A stretch of 64,000 nt of DNA from Nonomuraea thailandensis (GTDB lineage Bacteria; Actinomycetota; Actinomycetes; Streptosporangiales; Streptosporangiaceae). Within the stretch, counting starts at the first letter, position 1; the number at the start of each line of letters is the position of its first letter. A model generated the notes under the pieces. That model saw only the letters and a program-made list of their open reading frames with translations. It was not told the origin of the DNA and ran no database searches. The stretch is from positions 1,447,501 through 1,511,500 of the forward strand of contig NZ_JAMZEB010000002.1 in the NCBI RefSeq assembly GCF_024172165.1. Reading direction: 5' to 3'. Of the stretch, positions 56,707 to 64,000 are shown in pieces. The position numbers and the translations under genes were made by a program.

Positions 56707-57597
56707 ATGACGAGGTGGACCCCCGCCGCCATGCCCGACCTCACCGGCAGGACGGCCGTCGTGACCGGCGCCAACAGCGGCATCGGCCTGCCCACCGCGC
56801 TGGAGCTGGCCCGGCACGGCGCCCGCGTCATCGCGACGGCGCGCACCCCGGACAAGGGCGCCGAGACCGTCCGGCGGATCCTGCGCGAGGTGCCGGACGC
56901 GTGGGTCGAGCCCGGCCTGCTCGACCTGGCCGACCTCGCCTCGGTCAGGCGGTTCGCCGCCGGCGTGACCGAGGTGGACCTGCTGGTCAACAACGCGGGC
57001 ATCGCCATGGTCGCCAGGCAGCTCACCAGGGACGGCTTCGAGCTGCAGCTCGGCACCAACCACCTGGGGCACTTCGCGCTCACCGGGCTGCTGCTGCCCT
57101 TGCTGGCCGCCAGGCCCGGCGCGCGGGTGGTGACCGTGTCCAGCGACGCGCACGCCGCCGGGCGGTTCGACTTCGACGACCTGGGCCTGGAGCGCGGCTA
57201 CGGGCGCATGTCCGCGTACGCGCGCTCCAAGCTCGCCAACCTGCTGTTCACGCTGGAGCTGCAGCGGCGGGCCGGCCGCGCCGGCGTGGACCTGAAGAGC
57301 GTCGCGGTCCACCCCGGCACGACCGCCACGAACATCGTGAAGGTGGGGCCGCTCCAGCCGCTCGTGCGGCTGCTGCTGAAGTCCGCCGCGGCCGGCGCCG
57401 TGCCGTCGCTGTACGCCGCGGTCTCGCCGGACGTGCGCGGAGGCGAGTACTTCGGGCCCGGGGCCAAGCTGCTGCGGCCCTCGCGGGCGGCCCACTCGGA
57501 GGAGCTCGCGGCGCGGCTGTGGGAGGTGTCGGCGGAGTTGACGGGCGTGCGGTTCGAGCAGCTCGCGCACGAGGCTCCAGCCGACCCTGACCGGTGA
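56707..57597 (+). CDS. Short-chain dehydrogenase/reductase (retinol-dehydrogenase type)
   Basis: 296 aa from ATG 56707 (AGGAG 5 nt upstream); GTG 56701 has it too close. Cofactor loop TGANSGIGLPTALELA (TGxxxGIG), LVNNAGIAM, active-site Ser in VVTVSSDAHAAG, and Y-x3-K in SAYARSKLANLLFTLEL. ARTPDKG after the second strand suggests NADPH. Substrate unknown. It lies about 40 nt after the processive GT2 gene, perhaps in the same transcript. Confidence 0.88.
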   Translation: MTRWTPAAMPDLTGRTAVVTGANSGIGLPTALELARHGARVIATARTPDKGAETVRRILREVPDAWVEPGLLDLADLASVRRFAAGVTEVDLLVNNAGIAMVARQLTRDGFELQLGTNHLGHFALTGLLLPLLAARPGARVVTVSSDAHAAGRFDFDDLGLERGYGRMSAYARSKLANLLFTLELQRRAGRAGVDLKSVAVHPGTTATNIVKVGPLQPLVRLLLKSAAAGAVPSLYAAVSPDVRGGEYFGPGAKLLRPSRAAHSEELAARLWEVSAELTGVRFEQLAHEAPADPDR

Positions 57598-57634
57598 CAG
57601 GGCCGCCCTCGGCCGAGGCCGGCAGCCGGACCGC

Positions 57635-58381
57635 CTATTTGACAGCCCGGGCCAGGTAGGCGCAGACGGGAAACCCCTCCCCGGCGTACGGGGCCGCGAG
57701 CCGTAGATATTCGGCCCGGATGCGCTCCACGATCTCCGGCGGCTGGTGGCCGATCATCCCGAACCTGGGCCCGCCCGCCCCCACCACATCCGTCCACCAC
57801 GCATCGAGATCCACCTGGTGGCGCCACCGGACCGCCTCCACGGCCGCCTCCCTGAACCCCGCCCCCTCCAGCAACGCGGTGAACGACGGCGGCGTGGCAT
57901 GGGCGGCGAACGGGCGGACCGGCGGGTCGTAGGGCATCCGGGCGGCGGCGATGGCCTCGGTGAAGACGCTCGTGGCCGTCATCTCGTCGGCCTTCCACCA
58001 GGTCAGGGCGAGCGTGCCGGACGGGCGCAGCACGCGGCGCAGCTCCCGGAGCGACGCGGCGGGGTCGGGCACGTGGTTGATGACGAAGTTTCCGGCGACG
58101 CAGTCGAACGCCTCGTCGCCGAACGGCAGCTCGGGCAGCGCGGCCTGGCGGATGGTCGCGTACGGATGCCGCCGGCCGATCAGCCGCAGCATGACGGGAT
58201 CGCAGTCGACGGCCGTGACCTCGGCCCCCAGGGCGAGCGCCGCCGCGGTCACCACGCCGGTGCCGCAGCCCACGTCGAGCAGGCGCCGGGCGCGGCTCTC
58301 ACGGGCCGAGGCCAGGAGCGGGCCGACGGTGTGGGAGCTGAGGTGGGCGAAGCCGCGATCGTACGCTTCGGCGTTGGTCAC
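57635..58381 (-). CDS. Class I SAM-dependent methyltransferase
   Basis: 248 aa from GTG 58381. Motif I LLDVGCGTGVVTAAALALGA (VxCGxGxG), motif post-I VTAVDCDPVMLRLIG, motif II DCVAGNFVINHVPDPAASL, LRPSGTLALTWW. The rest is variable. UbiE-like small-molecule methyltransferase; the substrate cannot be read. Convergent with the dehydrogenase gene and divergent from the deaminase. Confidence 0.9.
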   Translation of the reverse strand: MTNAEAYDRGFAHLSSHTVGPLLASARESRARRLLDVGCGTGVVTAAALALGAEVTAVDCDPVMLRLIGRRHPYATIRQAALPELPFGDEAFDCVAGNFVINHVPDPAASLRELRRVLRPSGTLALTWWKADEMTATSVFTEAIAAARMPYDPPVRPFAAHATPPSFTALLEGAGFREAAVEAVRWRHQVDLDAWWTDVVGAGGPRFGMIGHQPPEIVERIRAEYLRLAAPYAGEGFPVCAYLARAVK

Positions 58382-58413
58382 CGGCCCAGCCTAGCCCAGC
58401 CGGGGAACTTGAC

Positions 58414-58457
58414 AATCTCAGGTGAGATTCCACCCCAAACCCTGTTTTTTCGCGAAA
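58414..58457. promoter_or_regulatory. Two palindromes upstream of the deaminase gene
   Basis: aatctca-gg-tgagatt (58414-58429) overlaps ttgaca (58409-58414), a perfect -35 match, but no good -10 follows at the proper distance. tttcgcgaaa (58448-58457) is a second perfect palindrome, 23 nt before the start. Possible repressor sites. Confidence 0.5.
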
Positions 58458-58479
58458 TATCACCCCTAAGGTCATCCGC

Positions 58480-59499
58480 ATGACCATCGACGCCTTCATC
58501 GACGCCCTCCCCAAGGTCGAGCTGCACGTCCACCTCGTGGGCTCGGCCTCGGTCGCGACCGTGCTGGAGCTGTCGCGCCGCCACCCGGACAGCACGGTGC
58601 CCACCACGGAGGAGGAACTGCGCGACTTCTACCGCTTCGTCGACTTCCCCCACTTCGCCCGCGTCTACCGGGCCGTCAACGAGCTCGTCCGCGAGCCGGA
58701 GGACGTCGCCACCCTCGTCCTCGGCCTGGCCCGCGACCTCGCCCCCCAGGGCGCCCGCTACGCGGAGCTCCAGGTCACCCCGTACGCCCACCGCATGGTC
58801 GGCATGCCCATGCGCGAGGTCACCGAGGCCCTCGACCTGGCCGCCCGCCGCTCCCTGGCCGACTACGGCGTGGAGATGGCCTACATCTTCGACATCCCGG
58901 GCGAGTACGGCGAGGAAGCCGCCAAGGTGACCCTGGAACACGCCCTCCAGGAACCTCCCGCCGCCCTGGTAGGTTTCGGCATCGGCGGCATAGAACAGGA
59001 ACGTCCGAAATACCGCGACACCTTCCGCTCCGCCTTCTCCGCCGCCCGCGCCGCCGGCCTCCACAGCGTCCCCCACGGCGGCGAGATGACCGGCCCCGAG
59101 ACGATCTGGGAGGTCATCGACGGCTACGGCGCCGAGCGCATCGGCCACGGCATCAACTGCCTCACCGACCCCCGCCTGGTGTCCCACCTCCGCGACACCC
59201 AGCTCCCCCTGGACGTCTGCCCCACCTCGAACGTCTGCACCGGCCAGATCACCCGCATCGAGGACCACCCGCTGCCCCGGATGCTGGAGGAGGGCCTGTA
59301 CGTGACGCTGAACAGCGACGACCCGCCCATGTTCGCCACGACGCTGGCGCAGGAGTACCGGGTGGCGCACCAGGTGTTCGGGTTCGGGGAGGAGGAACTG
59401 GCGCAGTTCGCGCGGAACGGGGTGCGGGCGTCGTATCTGGGAGAGGGGCGCAAGCGGGAACTGCTGTCCGAGATCGACGCGCTGGTCAGCGCCGGTTGA
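58480..59499 (+). CDS. add: Adenosine deaminase family protein
   Basis: 339 aa from ATG 58480 (AAGG 8 nt upstream). Zinc ligands HVHLVGS (H16, H18), H199 in HGGEM (usually HAGE), GINCLTDPRLVS, and the SDDPP metal/catalytic motif near 285. VCPTSNVCTG completes the site. HVHLVGS instead of the usual HLHLDGS and HGGE instead of HAGE show a sub-branch, so the substrate may be adenosine, adenine or a related base such as 6-aminodeoxyfutalosine. Role: hydrolytic deamination of purine. Confidence 0.88.
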   Translation: MTIDAFIDALPKVELHVHLVGSASVATVLELSRRHPDSTVPTTEEELRDFYRFVDFPHFARVYRAVNELVREPEDVATLVLGLARDLAPQGARYAELQVTPYAHRMVGMPMREVTEALDLAARRSLADYGVEMAYIFDIPGEYGEEAAKVTLEHALQEPPAALVGFGIGGIEQERPKYRDTFRSAFSAARAAGLHSVPHGGEMTGPETIWEVIDGYGAERIGHGINCLTDPRLVSHLRDTQLPLDVCPTSNVCTGQITRIEDHPLPRMLEEGLYVTLNSDDPPMFATTLAQEYRVAHQVFGFGEEELAQFARNGVRASYLGEGRKRELLSEIDALVSAG

Positions 59500-59713
59500 G
59501 GCCCTGCCGCCTGGCGGTGGAGGGCGGGAGGCCGTGAAGCCTGCTCCAGGCGCGGGTGCGCCACGGTCGAGTTGAACGCGGGCGCCATGGCGCGCCGGGA
59601 AAAGCGTTCTCGCCGAGCGGGCTGACGTCGAAATGGCGGTCTGGCAAAGTGAATCGAGCGGAAAACGAGGTGCGGCGGTCACGTTTTATGTATGACTCGG
59701 CTGGGAGGTTCTC

Positions 59714-59962
59714 ATGGCTACTCGTGCCGAGTTGATGGACGCGCTGCGCCGCGCCCAGGAATTGTCGGACCAGCACTGGCACTGCCTCGACCGGCCGCTG
59801 CTGCAGATGTCGGGCGGGCGCACCTGGACAGGGCCGGTCGCCGGCAGGTTCGCCGGTGACCTCCTGCACCAGCGCGCCGAACTGTGGCGGGGGCTGCGCG
59901 GCATCATCGACCATCTCCATGAGGAGATCTCACAAGTGACCGTGATGGGTCCGGCCGACTGA
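59714..59962 (+). CDS. WXG100-size helical protein, first gene of an unrecognised cassette
   Basis: 82 aa from ATG 59714 (GGGAGG 5 nt upstream). MATRAELMDALRRAQELSDQ, then HWHCLDRPLLQMSGGRTWTG, and GDLLHQRAELWRGLRGIIDH. Two predicted helices joined at SGGRTWTGP, which stands where WXG100 proteins carry their WxG turn; here it reads TWTG. Length and helix-turn-helix layout suggest an Esx-like partner, but the identity is uncertain. Stop overlaps the next gene by one base. Confidence 0.7.
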   Translation: MATRAELMDALRRAQELSDQHWHCLDRPLLQMSGGRTWTGPVAGRFAGDLLHQRAELWRGLRGIIDHLHEEISQVTVMGPAD

Positions 59963-62055
59963 TGCCCTTTTCCTCTATCGATCCCCGAGAAATGCACCAA
60001 CTCGGGCATGGTGTGCAAAATGCGGGAAAAGGGCTGGCGGATTGCGCGGCGCGGCTTCGGGCGATTCTGAACCAGGTCGAAATCACCCACCCGGGCGTGG
60101 CCTCGATCGGCCGGGTGGGGCAGTGGCTGATCGAGCAGGCACCCGACCTCTACCGGCGGCGTGATCTGGCGTACGAGGCCGAGAAGGTCGACGTGGACGT
60201 GTGCGGCCATCCCGTGCCCGGCGCGACCGTCCGGCCCGGGCTCACGCGGATCGACGAGTCGAGGATGATCCCGGCCGAGATCCGCGCGCAGGCGGCCCAG
60301 GCGGTCTCATGGGCAGAGGCCGCCGCGCGGGGCGACGCGGGCGCGGCGGAGAGACTCGCGGCGTACGCGGGATGGATGGGCGACCCTCGGTTCGCCACCG
60401 CCCTGATCGAGCAGCTCGGCCCGCAGGGGCTGGCCACGCTGCCCGCCGCCATGGGCACGCGCGTACGTCATGCGCTCAACGCGGGCGACGGCTCGGCGGA
60501 GGCGGTCCGGCGGCGCAATCGTGACGTGCTGTCCCTGCTCGGCAAGGCCCTCGCCACGGCGACCGACCCGAGCAAGAGCGCGCACGTCAACCGGCGATTC
60601 CTCGAGGAGCTGAAGCGGCAGGGGCGTGCGGAGATCCAGGTTCCGGGGATGCGCGGGCAGATGACGGTCCACGGATACTGGTCGCTCGGCCAGATCCTCG
60701 CGGCGGCGCCGGAGGAGGCCTTCAGCGAAGCGTTCATGACCACGATCGGCCAGGACATGATCCGGTGGGATCGCGACTTCCTCAAGAAGAACGGCGAGTG
60801 GCCGCTGGCGCGCGACACCGATGCCTACGACCTGCCCGCTCCTCTGGACACGAGGCCCTTCTCCGGCTCCGGCGAGACAGGAGCCGCCGATCCGGTCGCC
60901 GCGCTGCTGACCGTCGCGAGCACGTCGAAGGAACGTTCCCAGGCGCTCATCGGGAGCAGGGATCTCCTGGCATACCTCATGGACGACCGGCGTCCGCAGT
61001 GGGGCATGGGCGACCGCGGAGAAGCCCTGGGGGAGGCCATGGAGGCGGCGATGAAGGGGGCGGACGCCGAGTCCAAGCGGCTGGCCGTCATGGCGACGCA
61101 GATCTACTCGGACGTCGTCGCGTCGCACCTGTCGGTCAGCGATGCGGGGGAGGTCGGGATCAAGAACCCGTCGGAGCTCGATCGGCTCTCCGGCGTCCGC
61201 GACAACATGGGCCGCATCCTTGCCGAGCACATCGAGGACATGGTGTTCGCTCATTTCCAGCGCCATCCTCGATTGCCCGACGACCAGCTCACGGGCGACT
61301 TCGACGGAAGGCCCACCGCCCGCTTCAACTCCACCGATCTTGATCGTGCCCTGCTCGACGTGGCGATCGACGACAGAGCCTATGAGGCATTGCTCCATGC
61401 GCAGGTCGCGCATTGGCGAGGCAAGATCGATCATGCGCTGGCGATGCGCGACAGAGACAGGACGGCCAACACGATCGCGCTCGACTCCGTGGCGCTCGGC
61501 CATCTGACAGAGGCGCGCCGGACGGCCCTGGTCAGTTGGGGCCAGGATGCGGACGCGGCCGATGGGGCGCTGCGGAAGCTGGTCGAACGAGGCGTCGGCC
61601 TCGTCCCGATCCCCTTCGCCCAGCAGGTCGGCAAGCTGGGGCTGAAGGCGGCGGACGAGATCTACGACGGCTTCGTCAAGGACGGCTACGCGAAGGCCGG
61701 GGACTGGCTGGTGAAGCAGTGCGGGCATGCGGGAGGGAAGACCGAGGTGGCTTACAGCGACGCCGCCTCGAACGACATAGCCGCCCAAGAGCTGGTGAAG
61801 CAGATGCTCGCGTCGTCCGCCGCCGCTCACGGCGCATACAGGCGCGACGACCTCAATGAACGATTCATGATCGGCGACCCACCGCGGGTCAAGGAGCCGA
61901 GTCTCATGGGCAGGGACGAGTACGACGGTTTCACACGCTGGCTGGCCGACAACACCACGGTGCCGGCCGACTACGGGGAAGCACAACAATCCGCCGCCGC
62001 CGGAGCCGTCACTTTCCGGAACAACGTCAAGGCCGGGATGGACGACGATGGGTAG
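59962..62055 (+). CDS. Large protein of unknown function, second gene of the cassette
   Basis: 697 aa from ATG 59962, starting on the last base of the previous stop (TGATG). No signal peptide or membrane span. Residues 1-110 are helical, and start MPFSSIDPREMHQLGHGVQN. Repeated helical blocks follow: GWMGDPRFATALIEQLGPQG, AALLTVASTSKERSQALIGS, RDLLAYLMDDRRPQWGMGDR, and in the C-terminal part VERGVGLVPIPFAQQVGKLG then GYAKAGDWL. Large proteins of this sort occur in actinomycetes next to WXG100-like genes and may carry an uncharacterised domain (possibly DUF6571). No catalytic motif is obvious. Confidence 0.8.
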   Translation: MPFSSIDPREMHQLGHGVQNAGKGLADCAARLRAILNQVEITHPGVASIGRVGQWLIEQAPDLYRRRDLAYEAEKVDVDVCGHPVPGATVRPGLTRIDESRMIPAEIRAQAAQAVSWAEAAARGDAGAAERLAAYAGWMGDPRFATALIEQLGPQGLATLPAAMGTRVRHALNAGDGSAEAVRRRNRDVLSLLGKALATATDPSKSAHVNRRFLEELKRQGRAEIQVPGMRGQMTVHGYWSLGQILAAAPEEAFSEAFMTTIGQDMIRWDRDFLKKNGEWPLARDTDAYDLPAPLDTRPFSGSGETGAADPVAALLTVASTSKERSQALIGSRDLLAYLMDDRRPQWGMGDRGEALGEAMEAAMKGADAESKRLAVMATQIYSDVVASHLSVSDAGEVGIKNPSELDRLSGVRDNMGRILAEHIEDMVFAHFQRHPRLPDDQLTGDFDGRPTARFNSTDLDRALLDVAIDDRAYEALLHAQVAHWRGKIDHALAMRDRDRTANTIALDSVALGHLTEARRTALVSWGQDADAADGALRKLVERGVGLVPIPFAQQVGKLGLKAADEIYDGFVKDGYAKAGDWLVKQCGHAGGKTEVAYSDAASNDIAAQELVKQMLASSAAAHGAYRRDDLNERFMIGDPPRVKEPSLMGRDEYDGFTRWLADNTTVPADYGEAQQSAAAGAVTFRNNVKAGMDDDG

Positions 62056-62629
62056 GCGCTGGGCGGGATGGCAGTGGGTGGCCGGAGTGTTCGTGCTGAT
62101 GACCGGTTGCACGCCGGACAAGGCGGCGCACATACCGCTACCGAGTCCGGTGCGCGGGCCGGTCGCCGATCGCCCGCCCTACCTGTGCTACTTCATCCCG
62201 CAGGCCGCCGTGGCGGAGCTGACCGGCTACAGAGGGCCTCACCGGGCGGGAGACGACAAGCGACATCCTGACAGTTACAGCTGCGTCATCGCGAACGCCG
62301 AGCAAAGCCTCTTCATCACGAGCTATGACGTATCGGCCTCGCGCGGAGCCATCGAACGCTACATGACCTTCGGGGAGAAACGCGACCCGGCCGACCTGCC
62401 CAAGGAGCTCGGTACCGGGCTGATCAGCGATTTCGATCTTCGCATGCGTCCGTACCGGACGGTGGAGGCGTGGTTCCGCTGTGGATCGGCCAACTCCCTC
62501 ATCGGCATCACCGTCAAGCGGAACCCGGCCCGCGACCAGGACCACGACCTCGTCCAGCTCATGACCATCGCCCAGCGGCGGTTCGCCGAGATGTTCGGTT
62601 GCGACCTCGGCGCCCCGCCGCCCCGCTAA
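62048..62629 (+). CDS. Secreted lipoprotein, third gene of the cassette
   Basis: 193 aa from ATG 62048, overlapping the previous gene by 8 nt. Type II signal peptide WVAGVFVLMTGC with lipobox LMTGC (lipidated Cys about residue 21). The mature part has ADRPPYLCYFIPQAAVAELT, then SYSCVIANAEQSLFITSYD and AWFRCGSANSLIGITVKRN. Order, size and the paired Cys recall DUF3558-type actinomycete lipoproteins, but this is only a resemblance. Probably anchored outside the membrane. Convergent with pgl, 4 nt apart. Confidence 0.82.
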   Translation: MGRRWAGWQWVAGVFVLMTGCTPDKAAHIPLPSPVRGPVADRPPYLCYFIPQAAVAELTGYRGPHRAGDDKRHPDSYSCVIANAEQSLFITSYDVSASRGAIERYMTFGEKRDPADLPKELGTGLISDFDLRMRPYRTVEAWFRCGSANSLIGITVKRNPARDQDHDLVQLMTIAQRRFAEMFGCDLGAPPPR

Positions 62630-62633
62630 CGCG

Positions 62634-63407
62634 TCACGGCGACGCCAGGCGTCCCAGGCCCGGCGGGATCTTGCTCGCCGCGGCCCGGTCCAGCAGGAAC
62701 AACGTCCGCCCGCGCCCCCGTGCCCCCGCCGCCGGCACCTGGACGGGCCCGGACTCCGAGAGGGCGAGCCGGACCGCGCCCGACTTCTCCTCGCCGGCCG
62801 CCACCACCCACACCTCGCGGGAGGCCTGGATGGCGGGCAGGGTCAGGGAGATGCGGGTGGGCGGTGGCTTGGGGGAGCCGTGGACCGCCACCACCGGGCG
62901 GGTGTCGTAGAGCGCGGGCATGCCCGGGAAGAGGGAGGCCACGTGGGAGTCGGGGCCCATGCCGAGCAGCATCACGTCGAAGCTCGGCACCGGCCCGTGG
63001 TCCTCGGGCCGGGCGGCGGCGCGCAGCTCGGTGGCGTACGCGTCGGCCGACTCCTCGGCCGTCATGCCGGAGTCGGGGCCGCGCATGACGTGCACCCGCG
63101 CGGGGTCCACGTCCACGTGGTCCAGCAGGGCCTCGCGGGCGCCGGTCTCGTTGCGTTCCTCGTCGCCGGTGGGGACGAAGCGTTCGTCGCCCCACCAGAT
63201 GTCCAGGCGACGCCAGTCGACGGCGTCCCTGGCGGGGGTGGCGGCGATGGCCGCCAGGGTGGCGATGCCGACGGTGCCGCCCGTCAGGACGATCGACGCC
63301 GAGCCCTTGGCCGACTGCGCGTCGACCAGCCGGGTGATGATCCGCGCGGCGACGGCCTTGGCCAGGACGTCGGCGTCGCGGTGAACGACGATGCCGGGAA
63401 CGCTCAT
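62634..63407 (-). CDS. pgl: 6-phosphogluconolactonase
   Basis: 257 aa from ATG 63407 (GGGAG 6 nt upstream). Hydrolyses 6-phosphogluconolactone in the pentose phosphate pathway. SIVLTGGTVGIATLAAIAAT (phosphate loop), DIWWGDERFVPTGDEERNET, VMLLGMGPDSHVASLFPGMP, and the C-terminal RISLTLPAIQASREVWVVAA. MGPDSHVASLFPG is the family signature (D-GHxASLFPG type). Lies just after opcA, as in other actinomycetes (tkt-tal-zwf-opcA-pgl). Confidence 0.96.
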   Translation of the reverse strand: MSVPGIVVHRDADVLAKAVAARIITRLVDAQSAKGSASIVLTGGTVGIATLAAIAATPARDAVDWRRLDIWWGDERFVPTGDEERNETGAREALLDHVDVDPARVHVMRGPDSGMTAEESADAYATELRAAARPEDHGPVPSFDVMLLGMGPDSHVASLFPGMPALYDTRPVVAVHGSPKPPPTRISLTLPAIQASREVWVVAAGEEKSGAVRLALSESGPVQVPAAGARGRGRTLFLLDRAAASKIPPGLGRLASP

Positions 63408-63430
63408 GGTCGTCTCCCTTTGAACTGCCG

Positions 63431-64000
63431 TCATCCCTTGTACGTCCTCGCGAACCGCTTGACCGCGGCCTCATAGATCTCGTCGGTGTCGAGCCTGCGC
63501 AGCTCCTCGGCCATCAGCTCGGAGGTCTGCCGCCTGGCCAGGGCCACGTTCCTGTCGGGCTGGCCGGGGCGGCGGAGCGTGGCCAGGCGGGCGTCGGTCC
63601 GCACGACCGCGAGCTCGCCGTCGCCGAGCTGCAGGCGTACGGAGGTCAGGCCGGGCCCGGAGGAGTCGACGACCTTGATCGGGGCGCCGAGCCGCTCCGA
63701 CAGCCAGGCGGCCAGCAGCGGCGCGCTCGGGTGGCCGGGGGAGGCCTCCACGGTGCCCTTGCGCACCTTGCCCACCGGCTGGTCGAAGGCGGCGGCCAGC
63801 AGGCTGCGCCACGGCGTCAGCCTGGCCCAGGACAGGTCGGTGTCGCCGCGCGCGTACCCCTTTGCCCGGGTGACCAGCGACCCGACGCCGCCGTCGTCGA
63901 AGCCCTTGGCGTCGGTGATGCGCCGTTGTGCCAGCGCCCCGATCGCGTCCTTGGACGGCGCGTCGGGGGCCGCGCCCGGCCACCACGCCACGACGGGGGT
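63431..64000 (-). CDS. opcA: Glucose-6-phosphate dehydrogenase assembly protein OpcA, C-terminal part
   Basis: 190 codons from the right window edge to the stop at 63431; the start lies beyond 64000. Frame open to the edge (TPVVAWWPGAAPDAPSKDAI). RITDAKGFDDGGVGSLV, YARGDTDLSWARLTPWRSLL, AAFDQPVGKVRKGTVEA match OpcA. It is needed for activity of glucose-6-phosphate dehydrogenase (zwf) in actinobacteria. Followed by pgl at 23-nt spacing. Confidence 0.94.
   Translation of the reverse strand, partial: TPVVAWWPGAAPDAPSKDAIGALAQRRITDAKGFDDGGVGSLVTRAKGYARGDTDLSWARLTPWRSLLAAAFDQPVGKVRKGTVEASPGHPSAPLLAAWLSERLGAPIKVVDSSGPGLTSVRLQLGDGELAVVRTDARLATLRRPGQPDRNVALARRQTSELMAEELRRLDTDEIYEAAVKRFARTYKG

Noticed and set aside
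57599-57634. Palindrome cctcggccgagg as terminator between convergent genes
   Set aside because: Six-base arms with no loop and no T-run; too weak to call.

Overview
The window is chromosomal DNA of a very GC-rich actinobacterium. WhiA, RbpA, SteA/SteB, a TlyA-NadK-RecN block, OpcA-linked 6-phosphogluconolactonase and abundant GTG/TTG starts all point to Actinomycetes. Gene content and style suggest Streptosporangiaceae (Nonomuraea-like), but the genus is an inference. No tRNA gene, CRISPR array or intact insertion sequence was seen.

Layout. 1-2.25 kb: 3' two thirds of a 23S rRNA gene, then 5S rRNA and a strong terminator. 2.3-4.2 kb: a decayed strip with a frameshifted IS630-like transposase remnant, a small membrane-protein gene and a frameshifted methyltransferase pseudogene. 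4.4-13.6 kb: an Arg/Gly-repeat plus TPR protein, a metallo-hydrolase diverging from an SSB-like protein, a DUF1015 protein with a minisatellite insertion, a small TPR protein, a stand-alone TipAS-domain protein under a MerR-type promoter, and a HAD-IIA phosphatase with a probable frameshift. Several unrelated GC-rich tandem repeat arrays lie between these genes. 13.8-15.4 kb: a two-gene ABC exporter behind a 26-bp inverted repeat.

15.4-25.7 kb: the conserved block SCP2 protein / 59-aa protein / tlyA / nadK / recN / steA / steB / MraY-like transferase / murJ / GT4 glycosyltransferase. It joins ribosome and NAD metabolism, DNA repair and sporulation-septum and cell-wall genes. 25.7-30.3 kb: a manganese (yybP-ykoY) riboswitch controlling a TerC-family exporter, then psd-pssA (phosphatidylethanolamine synthesis), and a divergent metallo-hydrolase / mycothiol-type isomerase pair. 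30.4-40.0 kb: uvrA, three tandem Rieske lipoproteins, uvrC, rapZ, yvcK and whiA. 41.1-44.9 kb: gap-pgk-tpiA (lower glycolysis) preceded by a DasR-type operator sequence, then secG and rbpA.

45-64 kb: an amidohydrolase / FAD-oxidase operon diverging from an ACT-GNAT acetyltransferase, a Clp-N-only protein, a coiled-coil protein, and a divergent cell-surface glycan locus (secreted ricin-type lectin + GT2-GtrA; pseudo-GT2/mannosyltransferase-like + processive GT2). A dehydrogenase, a methyltransferase and an adenosine deaminase follow. Next comes an unrecognised three-gene cassette (WXG100-size helical protein, 697-aa protein, lipoprotein). The window ends with pgl and the 3' end of opcA (pentose phosphate pathway).

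Most likely places for something undescribed: the three-gene cassette at 59.7-62.6 kb, the lectin/glycosyltransferase locus at 50.7-56.7 kb, the RG-repeat TPR protein at 4.4-7.1 kb, and the MerR-type promoter driving an orphan TipAS protein. All function calls are from reading translated sequence by eye; no database search was run.
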